From: Coccinella septempunctata
Lineage: Eukaryota > Arthropoda > Insecta > Coleoptera > Coccinellidae
Reading direction: 5' to 3'
Length of the DNA: 64,000 nucleotides
Assembly (NCBI RefSeq): GCF_907165205.1
Contig: NC_058192.1
Span: forward strand, 16,306,001-16,370,000
Below, one piece after another: positions 11,564-25,638 of the stretch (position 1 is the first letter of the stretch; each line of letters opens with the position of its first letter). The translations under genes were made by a program, and so were the position numbers. Below the pieces are notes generated by a model. The model saw only the letters and a program-made list of their open reading frames with translations. It searched no databases and was not told the DNA's origin.

Positions 11564-14500
11564 GAAATCATAGAAACAACATGGAACAAATTTATTGAGA
11601 TCAATCACTCAAAAACTGCTAGGGATAGATAGTGGGAAGTAAGTTATTTTTCGATATAAGCCGCAGCACCCCAACATTGAATATATTTCAGATAGATAAA
11701 TCCTTAGTCTGCCGTCACCTCTGTGAAATCTAGAGTTCCCATATTATGGAAACTGGAAAAAAATAAAATGAAAAATCTTTCAGAAGTTTTGAGCCAATCT
11801 TTGAAATTTTGGAGCGACTTTATGGTAGGAGAGTCATTTCTATCCTGAATACATAAGGATTTCCGTCTTCAGGGTCTGAACCAAAGTCGAATATGAGATC
11901 AAAACCGGATGAACTGATGCCTTATGCGCCATTTGTACGTGTTCCATCAGAATCTGATGTGCTGAAAGCGAAATATCCAGATTTCACGTACATACATTCA
12001 CCAGGGCACGTTGATGCTATGCATTACAATACATCCCCCATTCAAAGAAAAAGGTCGTAGAAGAAAAGACGTAGGTGTCATCACCTTCGAAAATGAGATC
12101 AAAGGTTGAGAGTCGACATTTGAATCCCTACAGCTCCAGAGTAAAATAAGAAGCTCCATTCTAATGTTAAATATCTCACCTAAATAATCGTACACGTTTC
12201 TCATTATGGGAAGGAATGGAAAATGGCAACCGGCTACATATCCTTACAAAAGCGGGCGTGATTTGAATGTCAGGAATACATTGAGGAAGTCCTGATATCA
12301 TCCACCCTTGCCTCCGTCTAGGGATAGCTCCACTGTTGTATAATCCTTAGGGAACAGGCCATTAAAATTGCATTAGCAATGGCAGTTGTCGAATTTTCAG
12401 GATTGATAAATGGCACCCGTAATGGAATATTTTGTTTATTCCATCTGATGGATTTTTCGTGTATATTGAAAAACTTGATGACGTGGTGCATTTGAATTGG
12501 TGGAAAATTGTTTTGAAACGAAGAAGCAATTAATTTTAACTTCTGCTTTCGGGGCAGACTATCCCAGCTGATGGATGGTTTGGATGTGATCGCACAATTC
12601 ACGTTTAGTTCTGTTGCCTTTGCAGCATTGAGGTCATGACAAGAATAACCCTAACTCTCTGAAAAAAAAATGCATATTTCATCACCCAGGGTGTTTTGAT
12701 ATGTAATTGCGGGGAACATTCGAAAGCGAGAACATTACTTTTCAGTTTCTTGTTCTCTGATTGAGAAACCTGCTTTTTTTCCAAACAGAGAAAATGTCAA
12801 AAATTTTTACCCTATTGAAACTCGACTAGAAAATATCCAAAATTTTTCGTCTAAATACATTCAAGCACACGATTGATCTCAAGTTTCGTGGTCCATGAAC
12901 CCCATCTTCCTTTTCGTCGCAAAATTCCGGATGCCGGAGTTAATCCTTCCTTCACAAAACCGGAATTCGATATTTTCGAGCGCTCGAGATACTTTATCGG
13001 TCCTCCTGTGATACACTCGATCCGAGATTACAAAATCTCCGTATGCTGAGCCTCTTTCCAGTCCCATAAACCACAATCTAACCGAATTCCTCTGTGTACT
13101 TCGACAACTCCAGAAGCGAGTATGGGAGTAAGTAAAATGAAGTAATCTTCATCGTTGAAATCCGAATTTTTGCAGTCGATGAGTCAAAGGCCGAGGAACC
13201 ATCGGTTTTTCACCTTTTCTAGGACGTGGCTCTTGATGTGAGCAGGTCCAATTGTTGGACACACTCCAACTTCGATTTGAAGGTTGCTCGCTAACTTGAA
13301 GAAGTTTCAAGCCATTTTACGAAAAATCGCTTTTTCATATCTTTTAAAATCGATAGGTCTTTTCTATACAGCTTTACATCTATTCAGACAGCAACGATTG
13401 CAAAATGGCGAAGGCGCTTGGACCAAACTTCTACTAAAATTACATAATTATTACTCAGTGAAATACAGGTCACATGGTCACACATTGCCATTGTATTGCA
13501 GTCGAGAAGTTTTGCTTATAATTACAAGCTGGTGCAGAATTATGTAGGTACATTGATTTCTAGAGATATCAGTACGTCCAGAACGGTGTTACTTCTTTAT
13601 GTACCGATTTTTTAACTGAAGAATAAGGGAGATAACAACCCTTTCAGCTTCAAAAAATCATTTCTGAAGACTTTTTTCAAATATATTCCGAACAGTTTTT
13701 ATTACCATTCATATTGAGAAATAGATAATAAAATATTAAGATAACCAATTTACACGTATTTCATTGACGCTTTCGTTGTTTTTTGCGAAATTTTGAATGT
13801 TTTTGTCCCAAATGAGGCTCACTATGCACAATCTTTTTATTCGGTTCTAGAAAAAAGCGTTCATAAAGAAGTACACAATGGTTTTTGGACAAACTATGAG
13901 CCCTAGAAATTGATGTACATATTTCCAAATACCCCGATAACATGATATTGCATAAAAGGGTTGATAGGCAGAATTTGGCCTTATAATTCCATTCTTGTTG
14001 ACCGTTTATATTTAATAAAATATGTATATAACTTTTTCTAAACATATTTTATTTTTTCATATATCTGGTACTCTGCTGTACTAGTCGATATCTCTGACCA
14101 TCAGACCACCGTCATTTTTTTATTGAATCTGAAAAAAGGATATACATATGTATTTTAGTAGTATAACTTCTACGAATATTCGGAAAATCAATTTGAAACT
14201 TGTACAAATGTATTTTTCTCATTAATTTTTCTTCATAAATTGAAAAGTTATTTTGTTACTGTGCTAAAAATATTTTGAATTCTCACCAGAGCCTCATTGA
14301 TTTATAATTACCAAGACAAAATTCTGCCAATTCTGAGATTTTTTCTTCTCATTTAAGTCTGCATGAATGAACTCACTCTACTCAAATGCATTCAGAATTT
14401 GATCACAGGTAGGTGCGTTTGTTACTACTTCGTTGAAACTTACGATTTACCTTTGCACAGACGTTGACCAAATTCCACACATAAAAAAACCCTTATAAAT

Positions 14501-15000
14501 AATTGTTCAATTTCGCTGAGGCAATCACAAATAACCATTCAAGAATTAGAAAGATCCACCTACAAATAGAGTATCGAATTCATTCATCGCCGACAGGTTA
14601 TTGGAGTTAATCCTAGGAGGGTTGTCTGATCTCATTTTCCTATGATTAATCCCACGTATTTTACATTCAGAAGCGGTCTCCAGCCCCCTGATTTCCAGAT
14701 TAAATTGCAAAATTGTGTCGGCGTTCGAAGGTTACATCAAATCTGGATAACGAGAATATCATTATGATCCACCAATAGCATCCTTCCTCAGGTGCGGATA
14801 TAAAACAGGTGGGTATGTCGCTTGGGATTTGGAATGGTGATTTGAATTTGAATATTTTGCTTTCAGGTCACGGGAATTAAGAATTCAAATTATTTGGAAG
14901 TTTTGACTCAGTGATGGTTCTATGTGTTTGGTTTATTTGCATTCAATTCGAATTCATCTATATAGGGAATATTATTAGATTGATCTGGTGTTTCAAAGTA
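11564..15000. other. No gene recognised; GC-richer island at 12870-13240
   Basis: Minus-strand frames at 12318-12602 and 13761-14045 (94 codons each) show no domain. 12870-13240 has more CG dinucleotides than its flanks and no repeat signature; possibly regulatory, by inference. Confidence 0.3.
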
Positions 15001-16198
15001 TACTCCATTCACTTATTTTAGCACTCGGTTGGCCATGGAAATTTGACACATTTCACTCTGTATAGTACGTAAATGTGGGGTTATGAAGCTTGTCAAGATG
15101 TCAAGACATTTTTGGGTTTTAAATCAACGCTATGCTGCCCGTTCTACGTAAAAGTTTCTGTCATTACTTATTTTATCACAATGTCGAATCTCTTCGGAAA
15201 ATATGTGACGAACATAATTGAAGTTCATACAAACTGATTGAAGGCATACTAAATCCAGTTATTTGCATGGAAAATACAAGAGATCAGTATAATATCATAA
15301 TATGCACTAGCTTGAGGAGAGTTAATGTTCGTTATCCTCTTTGGCTGAAGTTTGAATACGTTACATCAGTTGGAGATTTCAAATTTCAAAAATATTAACC
15401 CAAAGATGAAATGCATATGATGCAGTGGTTGGGAATGGGTATCTCCCGAAGGAATTAACAGATCATTACAAGAATGTTAAATTCTTCAACAAAAATCATC
15501 TTGCATCAATATAAGTAAAAGGAATTAAAGGAAGTTTCAAGTCAAGATGAACTTCACCTTTGAACAAAAATTTCACACGAATAAACAATTAACAGGACAG
15601 CTGGCGCGTATTTGTGGCTGTTCATCTTAATGCATTGATATAATAATAATAATAATTAGGTATTAAATGGTATCTCAAGACATTTACAATGTATAGGACC
15701 AGTCAAGTGAAAAATAGAAAAATCAATTTTCGGGAACTTATTCTACGATGACATTCATCGAAAATCCTGTAGTAAACTTTTCGCATTAATTCACTCAAAC
15801 ATTAAATTCTCAAATGCTACCACTTTTTTGGGTCTCCTAATAGAAGGAAATTCTTTGTCATCCTCTTCATTCACTATCTTTCTGATTGCGGAAATATTCA
15901 GCTGAAATATAAGTCGTTAAGATTCAGATGAAACATAATATCAATTATCTTACATCGAGTCTTACATTGAATATGTTCGCTACCATCTAACGTATTGTGG
16001 ATTTAGAATATTTCACTTCCTGAAACCTCTTTTTTCAATCACTTTCGGCATTTTCGTAATAAAAATTGATATTAGTTGGGGCAACGGCGTTATGACATTA
16101 ACATTTCATGAGTGCCAACCTTACTTCGTTCTAGTTACAAAAACTTGAGAAAATCATTTCATGGCCAACCGACTGCTGAAATAAATGTGAATGGAGTA
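15001..16198. mobile_element. Family J element, copy 1
   Basis: 1198 bp between TA dinucleotides (14999-15000, 16199-16200). Inverted ends TACTCCATTCAC and GTGAATGGAGTA, with CGGTTGGCCATG just inside both. The right half carries, on the minus strand, a degraded version of the helix-turn-helix remnant described for copy 2 (54332-55562), to which it is similar over nearly its whole length. Confidence 0.8.
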
Positions 16199-16639
16199 TA
16201 GGTACAAAGTGGGCCAAATTTGATGGGGTCAAATGGCAGCCCTGTAACAGTGAGAGATAGGGAAAACTGTATGCCACATTTTCCACCTCGATTTTCTAAA
16301 AAAGGATAATGGCTAAAACCACTGCCTCTATCTTCTTTTGTTTTCAAGTTATCAATGGAAAATCATTTTTCAGATCCTCAAACTGGTGCCTCTATCTCAT
16401 GAAGTATTAGTTATATCGAAAAATCGATGAAACTGATTTCACAATCACTTTATGAACCTAGAGTTCAATGGCGAAGTGGAGGATTTTTTCAATCCACTAC
16501 TTCGGTGATATAATAGTAACAACTATCTTTTGTTTTGTTGGAGAAATGTAAAATATCTGATCTTTCATTTTTCATATAGGTAAATAAGTAAATTATATTT
16601 TCTCTGAACGTCCAACAATATTCTCTTTAAATTAACAAG

Positions 16640-16990
16640 CTGAATCTATGACACTACACATCTGTTATATCTATATTTTTATTTTCGAATATTAAATTCC
16701 TCGGAAATGGCTCATTTTATGAGAATACCTACTTTTATTTTCCAAAAGTGTCAAATATCCATTAGTACCTATGGATACTTTTAAGAGTTGGGTTTTATGG
16801 ATTTCTGGTATTTTTATCCTATGTGTTCGAAAAAGATACATCACATCAATGAAAAACTTCATTCCGAAAATCATCCCATTCGATGAATTTGTTTGTGAAA
16901 TATAGAAATAATGTTTTTAATTGGATTTTCAACAGCCAGTATCTTTTCAATCGAGCTGAACTGGAAAAAATGGTGAAGTCAAAAAAAGTG
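16640..16990. mobile_element. Family G internal fragment
   Basis: Matches the interior of the 62489-63202 copy: GACACTACACATCTGT, AAATGGCTCATT, then GAGCTGAACTGGAAAAAATG. Both CAGGGTG termini are missing. The open frame at 16692-16874 is part of this repeat, not a gene. Confidence 0.6.
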
Positions 16991-18073
16991 GTAATTAGGT
17001 AGTTACGCATATGCAAGTTGATATACCCTTAGAGAATACTTAAAAATTATCGATGTATAACATTTTCTTACATGAAAAAGATCGCAACTTAAAATAGTTA
17101 GCAACAAAGTTAGACACTCGCACTATATGTATAAAGTTTCCTGGAATTCAGGTGTGGTGAAAGTACGTAAAATATGTTAGAAGACATAGTTGTGCCTGAT
17201 AGATTCTTACGCCACACCTATACCCATAACTTATCGAGCACCCCCGTACTCTTGTTCGTACCGAAAGAGATAAATTCCGTCCGCCATTTCGGCTAAAAGG
17301 TTTCCGACACTATTTTTTGTTTCTGGGGTCGGAAAAATCGCACTTTTAGCAAATTTCCACCTTGGTGATAAATGGCAGCGCGGAGTCCCGGTTAAAACGT
17401 TGCGTAATAAAGGCACTGCCTGGCCACGGAAAAACTTCATATGGAAATGTCAGAATTTTTATTCCCTGGGATTGGATGTTCCGGAGATGTCTCCATAGTG
17501 AGTGCGGCATGTGGGGATGACAGTGGAATTGTTCGCTCCTTTCTGGGAATTTCATTTCACGCTAGGGAATGAATATTGAAACAGAAGTTCAATTTCTTCC
17601 TTTTTATTCTGTTAACACCTTCGATTTTCTGCATTGTGATATTGAAATACGATTGAATATCTGAGGAGATTCTTTTGAGGGCCAATCCATAAGTTCAAGT
17701 GCTCAAATGATCATAGTTGAAGATTTGTGTAAGTGGAAAATACCCACCAAAACTATTGAGTACTCTTTACCCAATATCACTTCGAAGTGACTGTATTTTC
17801 TTCATGTTCAATTTTCAACATTCTCGAACAAAAGTCCATTTTTATCCCAAACTAAGTACCCAATTTTTTTTGTATAATTGGGGAGGTTGACATGCACTTT
17901 CTGCGAGGGGTGGTTTTTAAATGAAACTCCTAACTTATTGTGCCAGGAATGGATGCTATTTTGTTCCTAAGGATGATTTGATCATGGATGAGGTTTGTCT
18001 ATCACTAGGCACTCTATTTGAAATTTATTTTTTATACTGTTACGATGCGTTTCACTTATATATATTATATATA
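16991..18073. other. GC-richer island at 17220-17580, no gene
   Basis: Two overlapping minus frames (17231-17440, 17346-17555) share the island but lack known motifs. Candidate conserved non-coding DNA. Confidence 0.3.
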
Positions 18074-18550
18074 CTGGGTGGGCTTTTTAAAACGAAACAG
18101 ACGAGATAACGGGCGGAATAAATTTATTTCGAAAAAATGCTCGGACACGTCGATTTTTGTTTCGAGGGGGACAACTTTTAAGGTCAAATTCACAACTATA
18201 TCGCTTCAATCCTTAGTGTTAGAACACCAACCCCTAAATTTTGAATAGGAAAGATAGGGTGAGTGATAACTCATTTGAAAGGTCTTTTTATCCTAAATTC
18301 AGCGTATTAATGTTTTTCTCATTCAATGCATTTATTTTCGAGATATTCAATTTTGAACTACCAAAGTACCAGTCATTCCGCTAACCATGCTATTGGAAAT
18401 CATCGATTTTATTTGACTTTTTCATTCTGTGGTTACGATGGTAACCATTAATTGTCAACATTAGACAACGAAATAATTATTAATGGTAATTACATTCTTC
18501 AACAATTAAGGTGGTTGTCTCGTCTGTTTCGTTTTGAAAAGCCCATCCTG
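18074..18550. mobile_element. TA-flanked MITE, about 33-bp TIR
   Basis: 477 bp. Left CTGGGTGGGCTTTTTAAAAC and right GTTTTGAAAAGCCCATCCTG are inverted, and the match continues through ACGAAACAGACGAGA. TA lies at both edges. No transposase. Confidence 0.8.
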
Positions 18551-21136
18551 TATATACTATATATTTTATGTTGTACATAAACTTCCTATTATATACACTC
18601 AACGAAATCGCCCCTTAAAACTAAGTATTCAATTCGAAACTTTTCGACTAACAATCTCTCTAATGTTTTTAATGTTCGCATACCATCCAAAATTTTCAAG
18701 AGCAGCATCTAAAATACTTAAATAATTCATATTTCTAACTCATAATTAAACCAAAATCTTACACTCATTGAACCAACTAACTGAATTATATTGGGAACAC
18801 TCCAATCATAACAATACAGACGATTATTGAATGATGGAAAAAGTGCTTCTTTCGAATCCTGCTCGAACTTCTATATTTCACTATCTTTATTTTACGAATG
18901 AAATCTTCAGACTCATTAAATTCGAATTTTCACTTCTTTCGCTTATTGTAGGATGGATCACAAACATTTTCAGTATCATTATTTTCTATGTGCAAAAAAC
19001 TGGTAAGGTTTACTAAAAAATATCCGAAGCCCTGAAGAAGCAGCTACGCTCTTAAATGATTAACGACGCTTCTGGATCGACAATCATTCCTTCTGTGTGT
19101 GTCATTGAACTCAAATATACAAAAAAAATCAATAATTCATCCCTGAAAAAAGAGTTGATAAAATACCCCATCAATGACGAAATAACTCGCTGCTACAAAA
19201 ATGAAAAAAAAAATTTGGATTCTCATTTAAAAAACTCAACTACCACTGGTTGAGAGGACATGACAAACGCCTCAACTTTCCGATAAAAGTTGCGTTATTT
19301 GAAAAGAAGATGGACCTGTTCGAGCATATCTATTGAATAGGAAATACCTAAGACATGACGTTTGTGCGGTACACTGAAGCAGTAGTGAAATGAATTGAAA
19401 TAAATTGTTTCATTGAACAAAAGAAATCTGGATTTTCAGCAGTGGTACCTTGTAAGAGGTGGCAGGGTTACTACTGCCTACCCAAGAAATCGGAAACGAA
19501 CAATTTGTACTTCCATTACAATTGACCCTTCAAACTAAAGCTATTCATTACTTATTCCCCTTTCTTCATAATAAATTCCTTAAAATTCGAAACTCGCTTC
19601 TGGATCAATGCTAACAGAACATATAAGACATATAAGACATATAAGATAATATGTATTTAGTAACAATCAATATACGCAGCTTATCGCAAATACGCACAGT
19701 AGGCAGCCTAGACCTGGTTTTATCTTAATCAATTTTTGTTTATTTTAGGTTATGCTTTATGTTGAATCAACCCTTCATTCTTGACATGTGTTCTTTCTTG
19801 CTGAAAATCTGATAATTTCTAAATGACATATGAGAGTTCATGACTATTTTTGACTAATTAATCTGTTACATATTTCCAGAATTTTAAATACATGATGAAC
19901 ATTATTTTATAACACAGTTTCCACTTTCTTCAATGATTCAAAAACTTCAAAGTTACTTTTTATTATATTGATGTAATATTGTAAGTACAATAGTCAATAC
20001 AGAGGGTCCGCAGAATGTGGTTTGTCGTACTTGAGGGTTCTTACCGAAGGATCATCAGTAAATTTAGGTTCGCATAGCTATATCAATTTCAACAACCTGA
20101 AACCTTCGATGTTACTCGTCCATTCCGTAATGTGTTTCAAACCGAACGTGAGCTTCCTTGTTTGGTTTCATTTGAGAAAGAACGATGAGAAAGTCTTCTA
20201 TTGACGTAAGAAAAATAGCGAAATCCTGAGGAAATCCATTGCTTTGTGTTGGAAATCTAATTTATCTATTGATTTATACGATGGAAACTTGTCATTCTGG
20301 ATGAATTTGAGGTGTTGCAGAAGCTTCATAAATGATCCGCTAGCCCTTGATGAATATTCACTATCCGCCACTGGATTTTCAAATGAATAATTCGCCAAAA
20401 ATTATGTGGTCTCTGAGCCAACTCCTATGAGCCAACACTGGACCTCGATAATATCTTATTCAGTGAGATACATCTTCAAAGAACTGAACAGGATACCCCA
20501 TAAGTCTCACACATCAACAAATCTGCCCAATTTCTAAAACATTATCAGAATATGCATTAACCAACCCAAACTACCAATGCCGACCATCGTATCGGTCACA
20601 TTCAGCTCAAAAGCTTCTGTAATTATTCGAGCCGACATTATATTTTCATTAAATCAGTATCAAAGCTTCCTGGTTAATTTCGGTCGACATGGAGTGTTCG
20701 TGGAAGAGCCCAACAAGAGTTATTTATAGCAGGTCGGCTTATGCATCATTCGAGAAAGATATACTTACGATAGTACATCACCATTAGCATTGAATGGATT
20801 TTAATCAGGACGGGTAGGCTATAATTGCCATTTAAAATAACGCTGATCCAATACTCGAACGTCCGGTTAAAGTAATGCCGAATTATTGCGGTCGAAATAG
20901 ACCTATCAATTCATGGAATGCGGCTCTGCAATTCGACATTTCGAACTGATAGAGTGGAAAATCTATCAACTCGAAAGGTAGTGAAGCCAGATACAGCAGC
21001 TAGGAACTGTACTGCAGTTAATGAAGTGTCCTTGAGGGAATACAGAACACCAAACGTTCTTTCATGCACTATCTCTACTGCGCAATTACACTTGTAAAGA
21101 GGGTTCCAATAAATTCTTGGCACAAATTCAATATTA
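18551..21136. other. No gene recognised
   Basis: Very AT-rich with short chance frames. A three-fold ATATAAGAC microrepeat lies at about 19620-19646. Confidence 0.35.
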
Positions 21137-22204
21137 CGAGGATGTATTGATATCTAGTTCCATGCATCAAAAAAATGTTGCATTACAATAGCAACGAACA
21201 ATAACTCATTAGAAGTGTCAATGTGAAGTTTGAGGACAAAAGAGTAAACCAGACTTACGCAATGAATTAAAAGAAAGAAGATGTCCACCGAAATTGTGAA
21301 AATCGAAAAATTGGAGAATCGAGCCGTCATCAAGAGTTAAGAGGTAAGCAGATTTACGAAGATGTGCTTAATAACCTTGTTGATCACTGTCCTTCGTATG
21401 CGACTGTGAAAAATTGAACTGCAAGCTTCAAAAGAGGTAAATTTTCCATTGAAGATGATGACAGATCGGGAAGCCCAGTTCCTGTGTCAGTCCCCGAAAA
21501 TATCGATGCAGTTCATGACTTGATTTTATCAGACCGTCAAATTGGGCTAAAATGGATATCTGAAGCACTGAATATTTCATACGAACGCGTTCATCATATA
21601 GCTCACGTCAATTTGGACATAGAAAAATTGCTGCACAATGGATCTCCTAATGTTTGAATGTTGACTAAAAGCGTGCAAGGGTAGAAGCATCGCATTCGAT
21701 CTGTGCTCGATTTGAAAACTATGTAGATTTCTTAATCCGAATTGTTACTATGGAGGTACATTTCTGGGATCCAGAATCAAAGCGACAATCGATGGAATGG
21801 CGACACTCTGGTTCTCCAAGACCTAAGAAGTTGCGTGTCTAAAAATCTGCTGGAAAAGTTCTTGCTTCAGTTTTTTGGGATTTCCATGGAGTAATCATGA
21901 TTAATTTTTTGGATAAGGGTAGAACAATAACCGGAGATTACTATTCGACATTACTGACCACTCTACGGAAAAAATTAAAGAGAAAAGACGCGGAAAGCTA
22001 TCCAAAAGTGTTTTGTTTTTGCAGGACAACGCCCCTGCACGCAAATCTCAAGTTGCCATGCGAAAAATTCGTGATTTAGAGTTTGAATTACTAGAACACC
22101 CCCCTTATTCACCAGATCATCTCATCAAGTTTAAAAGGTCGTAAATTTTCTTCTAACGAGGAGGTAATAAAAAATGTAGAGGTCTGGTTTGCAGGGCAAG
22201 AAGA
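21137..22204 (+). pseudogene. mariner transposon and transposase, truncated (copy 2)
   Basis: Starts at a CGAGGATGTATTGATATC terminus after TA (21135-21136) and follows copy 1 in the same order on the plus strand. The transposase ATG is at 21281. Frame is lost after about 15 residues through a small deletion. The central block around 21897-22079 still reads LDKGRTITGDYYSTLLTT. Near 22115 about 16 bp are missing, which removes the region just after the third catalytic Asp. Homology to mariner stops near 22204 and no right TIR is seen. The next 48 bp (22217-22264) match the terminus of family G elements, so the 3' end is a chimeric junction. Confidence 0.82.
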
Positions 22205-22216
22205 AACATGTAAAGG

Positions 22217-22264
22217 AAAAAAGTGTTTCTTTGGACCTCAAGAATCTACCGTTAAAATCAATTC
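22217..22264 (-). repeat. 48-bp terminal fragment of a family G element
   Basis: AAGTGTTTCTTTGGACCTCA and following bases match the subterminal sequence of the elements at 7848 and 62489, but stop before the terminal CACCCTG. It sits directly on the broken end of mariner copy 2. Confidence 0.6.
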
Positions 22265-23557
22265 CTAATATTTTGCAGTTTATACTCCGATAAATTTTAT
22301 ATCTCGCATCTCTTTTTAAATGTAAGTTTCGTTTTTGAGAAATCAAATATTTTTTCTCCAGTCGTCCTGATTGAACCAGCATTTCTCCATGCAGTCAGAG
22401 ACATGTCTCTGATGCAGTCATGCAGTTACATTGAAAAGACGTCTATTTCCGATACAAATCAACTTCAAGCACAAAATTTCGCAAGTTTGCATCTCCCCGC
22501 CTACCGACAGCAAAAAACCAAAAAAACAACTTATTTGGCATCTTTACGAATCAAAACAACATTAGGGTGACGAGGGTTGCTGTCGCATCTACTAACGAGT
22601 GGCGGTTGTATATAAGAGCCTTCCACGTCAAAACAAATCGCGCTAAAAATATAGCCACCCCTAACTCCTCTTTCTCATCTAAATATCCGCCAGCTAACCC
22701 AAATCAATGTCGCAAAAAGCATGACGCTCCTCCCGACTTGTTTATTCTGACTTCAGACAGTGTACTCTTCACTTTTCTGTACTCTATTCTTCTCGCAGCT
22801 AGGAAGTAGGCGATATGGAAATCAGGCCCCACTTGTTTGTGTATATTTCTTGTTCTGGGACACCGGCCGTGACGTTCAAGTGTGGAGCTGAATTTCCATT
22901 TCAAAGTGGTGAAAGAAATTTCGTTCTACGCTTACTTTGACGGGAACAGGATGAAATGAGCATCAAATAGACGGAATTTTCTCGCTGTAGGGAAGATGAT
23001 ACGTTGTCGATTACTGTATTGCGGAGGAAATCCATCCCAGGTTTTGTTCGGAAATTGTCCGCTTCAGTCAGCGAAGAGACCTGCTAGTAAGGGGTGTCCT
23101 ATTACCACCTACTGGAATTTTTCATTAGTTGCTTTGTTAGAATTGCATTTCTTGTCAAAATTTTACACCTAGTTATTAAATGAGTGAATCACCTGGCTAT
23201 TGTCCGACTTCCACACGAAAGCATATTCTTCATATCTTATTTGCTACCATCAAATATATAACAGTAAGTGGAAGTACATAATCGTCCAGAATTTCATTCA
23301 ATGTCAGATTTTTCCTCAAGAACTACCTATTGGAGATTAGATGATGAATTTTGTATTAGAATCTCCCGAAAGATCAATAGAATCCATAAACCTGAATGAC
23401 CGAAGCATATCTATTCATGTCGAAGCGATTAGCTGTGAACAAGTAAATTTTGATTTATGGCTGAAATTGTAGTATATTTGTCACTCTAAAACGATCTTCA
23501 TTTTTCTGCAATCTATACAATTGTTTTTTCTCCAATTCACCCTCTACTCCGAAAATG
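22265..23557. other. No gene; isolated TATA-like site
   Basis: TATATAAGAGCC near 22609 sits in a moderately GC-rich stretch (22480-22900) with an 80-codon frame across it (22567-22809). No supporting coding signal. Confidence 0.3.
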
Positions 23558-23695
23558 AATGCGATATTGGAAATTCAAATGTAGATTGCAGCGACATGGT
23601 GTTGACAGTTGTTTTTTCTCAATTTTGAAGATTGGTTGCCAAAACTTGAATCAAGTGTGTTGATTATTATGAATTTTAAGTCAATATAATAGGTT

Positions 23696-23893
23696 CTTCG
23701 TTTGCATAAAAAGTGTAGCACTTTTCTACACTCGATTTTAGTATTCGTTGGCTGATTGAATTTACACCAGTGTAGAGGAGGTGTAGTTTATCTACATCTC
23801 CTTTTGACTATGTGTAGATAAACTACACTTCCTCTACACTGGTGTAAATCAACTCGAGTGTAGAAAAGTGCTACATTTTTTATGCAAACGAAG
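23696..23893. mobile_element. 198-bp foldback in the left arm
   Basis: Almost entirely palindromic. CTTCGTTTGCATAA at the left is mirrored by TTATGCAAACGAAG at the right, and the words GTGTAGCACTTTTCTACAC and TTTACACCAGTGTAGAGGA recur inverted near the centre. The corresponding site in the right arm (after 25466) lacks it. No clear target duplication. Confidence 0.8.
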
Positions 23894-24061
23894 TATTAGT
23901 ATTTATGAAAAAAATTCCGAATAGATATGTTCTGAATCAGCTGATAAAACATAGCAATATTTTTTTAATCCGAACTTTTTGGCTCTTTACACGATCATAA
24001 TAGAAGGAAATTGATTATATGGAAAGACAAAGAACTTTGATATCTTGCCTTCTCCATTATA

Positions 24062-24414
24062 CAGGGCTAGAACTATTTAGAGGAGGACTACAGGGATATG
24101 GAAAACCGTTAGAAATACAGGGTAGCTTAAATTACGAAAAAGTTGCGTTATTTAAGGATGAGTGTGTGGGTGTAAACAGTTCCCAAATACCTCTGATGGT
24201 TCCTGAGATATCTCGAAAAAACTGAAAATCAAGATTATCATTTTTACTTCATAACTCATTTGTTTTTGTAGATAACTACACAAAATTCGGTGTGTAGTCA
24301 TAATCCTATATAGCGATTATACTGGTGTACTACTTTTATGTAATTTAAGCCACCCTTTATTTTTAACGATTTTCGATATTCCTATAGTCCAGCCTCTAAA
24401 TAGTTCTAACCCTG
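24062..24414. mobile_element. TA-flanked MITE at the centre of the inverted repeat
   Basis: 353 bp with ends CAGGGCTAGAACTATTTAGA and TCTAAATAGTTCTAACCCTG, TA at both edges, and inverted similarity continuing about 70 bp inward. The open frame at 24019-24225 crosses its edge and is not a gene. Confidence 0.8.
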
Positions 24415-25280
24415 TATATCTAGGCTAGTTAGTTCACCTTCTATTCTTCGTAACTAATTTGAAATGTACAAAAACTCCACCATGTATATGTCCTTAAACA
24501 TTAACTAAAAGTTCATTTCATCGTGGAACTAGTATAAAAACTGACATCTTCACAAGAAATTCGTAATCAAAGATTTGCTCAAAGGATTCAAATTATGAAA
24601 ACTTCACTAAGCTTTTCCCATTGTTACGAGATAGATGAAGATATTTTCAACAGATTAAGATATATTTTTCATGAAAACTCTTATTGAAACACCAAAGTAT
24701 TATCCGTTTCGCGATGTAAACAAACAAAACTGCATTAACTTTTTATTCTCAAAAATTGATACCAGAGGGCGTTTCGGTTGTTTGAAATTCCCAATACAAA
24801 CAAAATAATTAATTCGGATGCTGCTGAATACTTCTATGTTCGGTTGCCAATGACAATTATGCAATAATAAGTGATATACCATTAAAAGGGGTCATTAATG
24901 GTAATTAATTTCGTGTATGTTAAACAGGGCTGTTATTATGAGGTCGGCGGAAATATTCAATCAATTTTCAATTTTTGATAAGAAAAAACATATAACCATG
25001 AATGCGTGCGTGACTGTAAGAGTGATTCACCCTTTATAATGTGCATTATGGTATTTTATTGCATATAAATACGAAAAGTTCAACTTGGGCATGTTTTCTT
25101 AGCATCAATGTCTCAATTTTAACCATTGTATGTAATGAAAAAGGCAAGATATCATAGTTGTTACTCTTCATATAATCAATTTCCTTCTATTATTATCATG
25201 TAAAGGATTCAAAAAATATTGTTAAGTTTTATCAGCTGATTCAGAACATAGTCGGATTTTTTTTTTTTCATAAATACTAA

Positions 25281-25463
25281 GGCGGTGAACACATATGAGC
25301 GGCCGCGGCCACGATCACGATCACGATCGAGAAACGTCCCATGCAAATGTCATATTCCGCACATAATATCACGCTCTGTTCAGCGATATAGCGGCGTTCA
25401 GTCGCGATGTCTCACGATCGTGATCGTGATCGCGGCCGCGGCCGCTCATATGTGTTCACCGCT
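25281..25463. mobile_element. GC-rich palindromic MITE with TAA duplication
   Basis: 183 bp flanked by TAA (25278-25280 and 25464-25466). Ends GCGGTGAACACATATGAG and its inverse, followed by GCGGCCGCGGCC and ACGATC repeats on both arms. The left arm of the surrounding inverted repeat shows the empty site with a single TAA, which confirms the 3-bp duplication. A TAA duplication with an (A/G)GC-type end suggests PIF/Harbinger, by inference. The local base composition is very unlike its surroundings. Confidence 0.8.
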
Positions 25464-25638
25464 TAATACTTCATGACATTTATTGAACTAAAATTGATAA
25501 TAATTAAACCCTAAATAACCTGAATTTCTATTTTTTCAGAAAAATACTATTCTAATTGAATAAACACCCTTTATGGAGTATACAAGACAAAAACAACTCA
25601 ATTTTTGTTTGAAAAATGTATGGTTTTTGAGAAAAATG

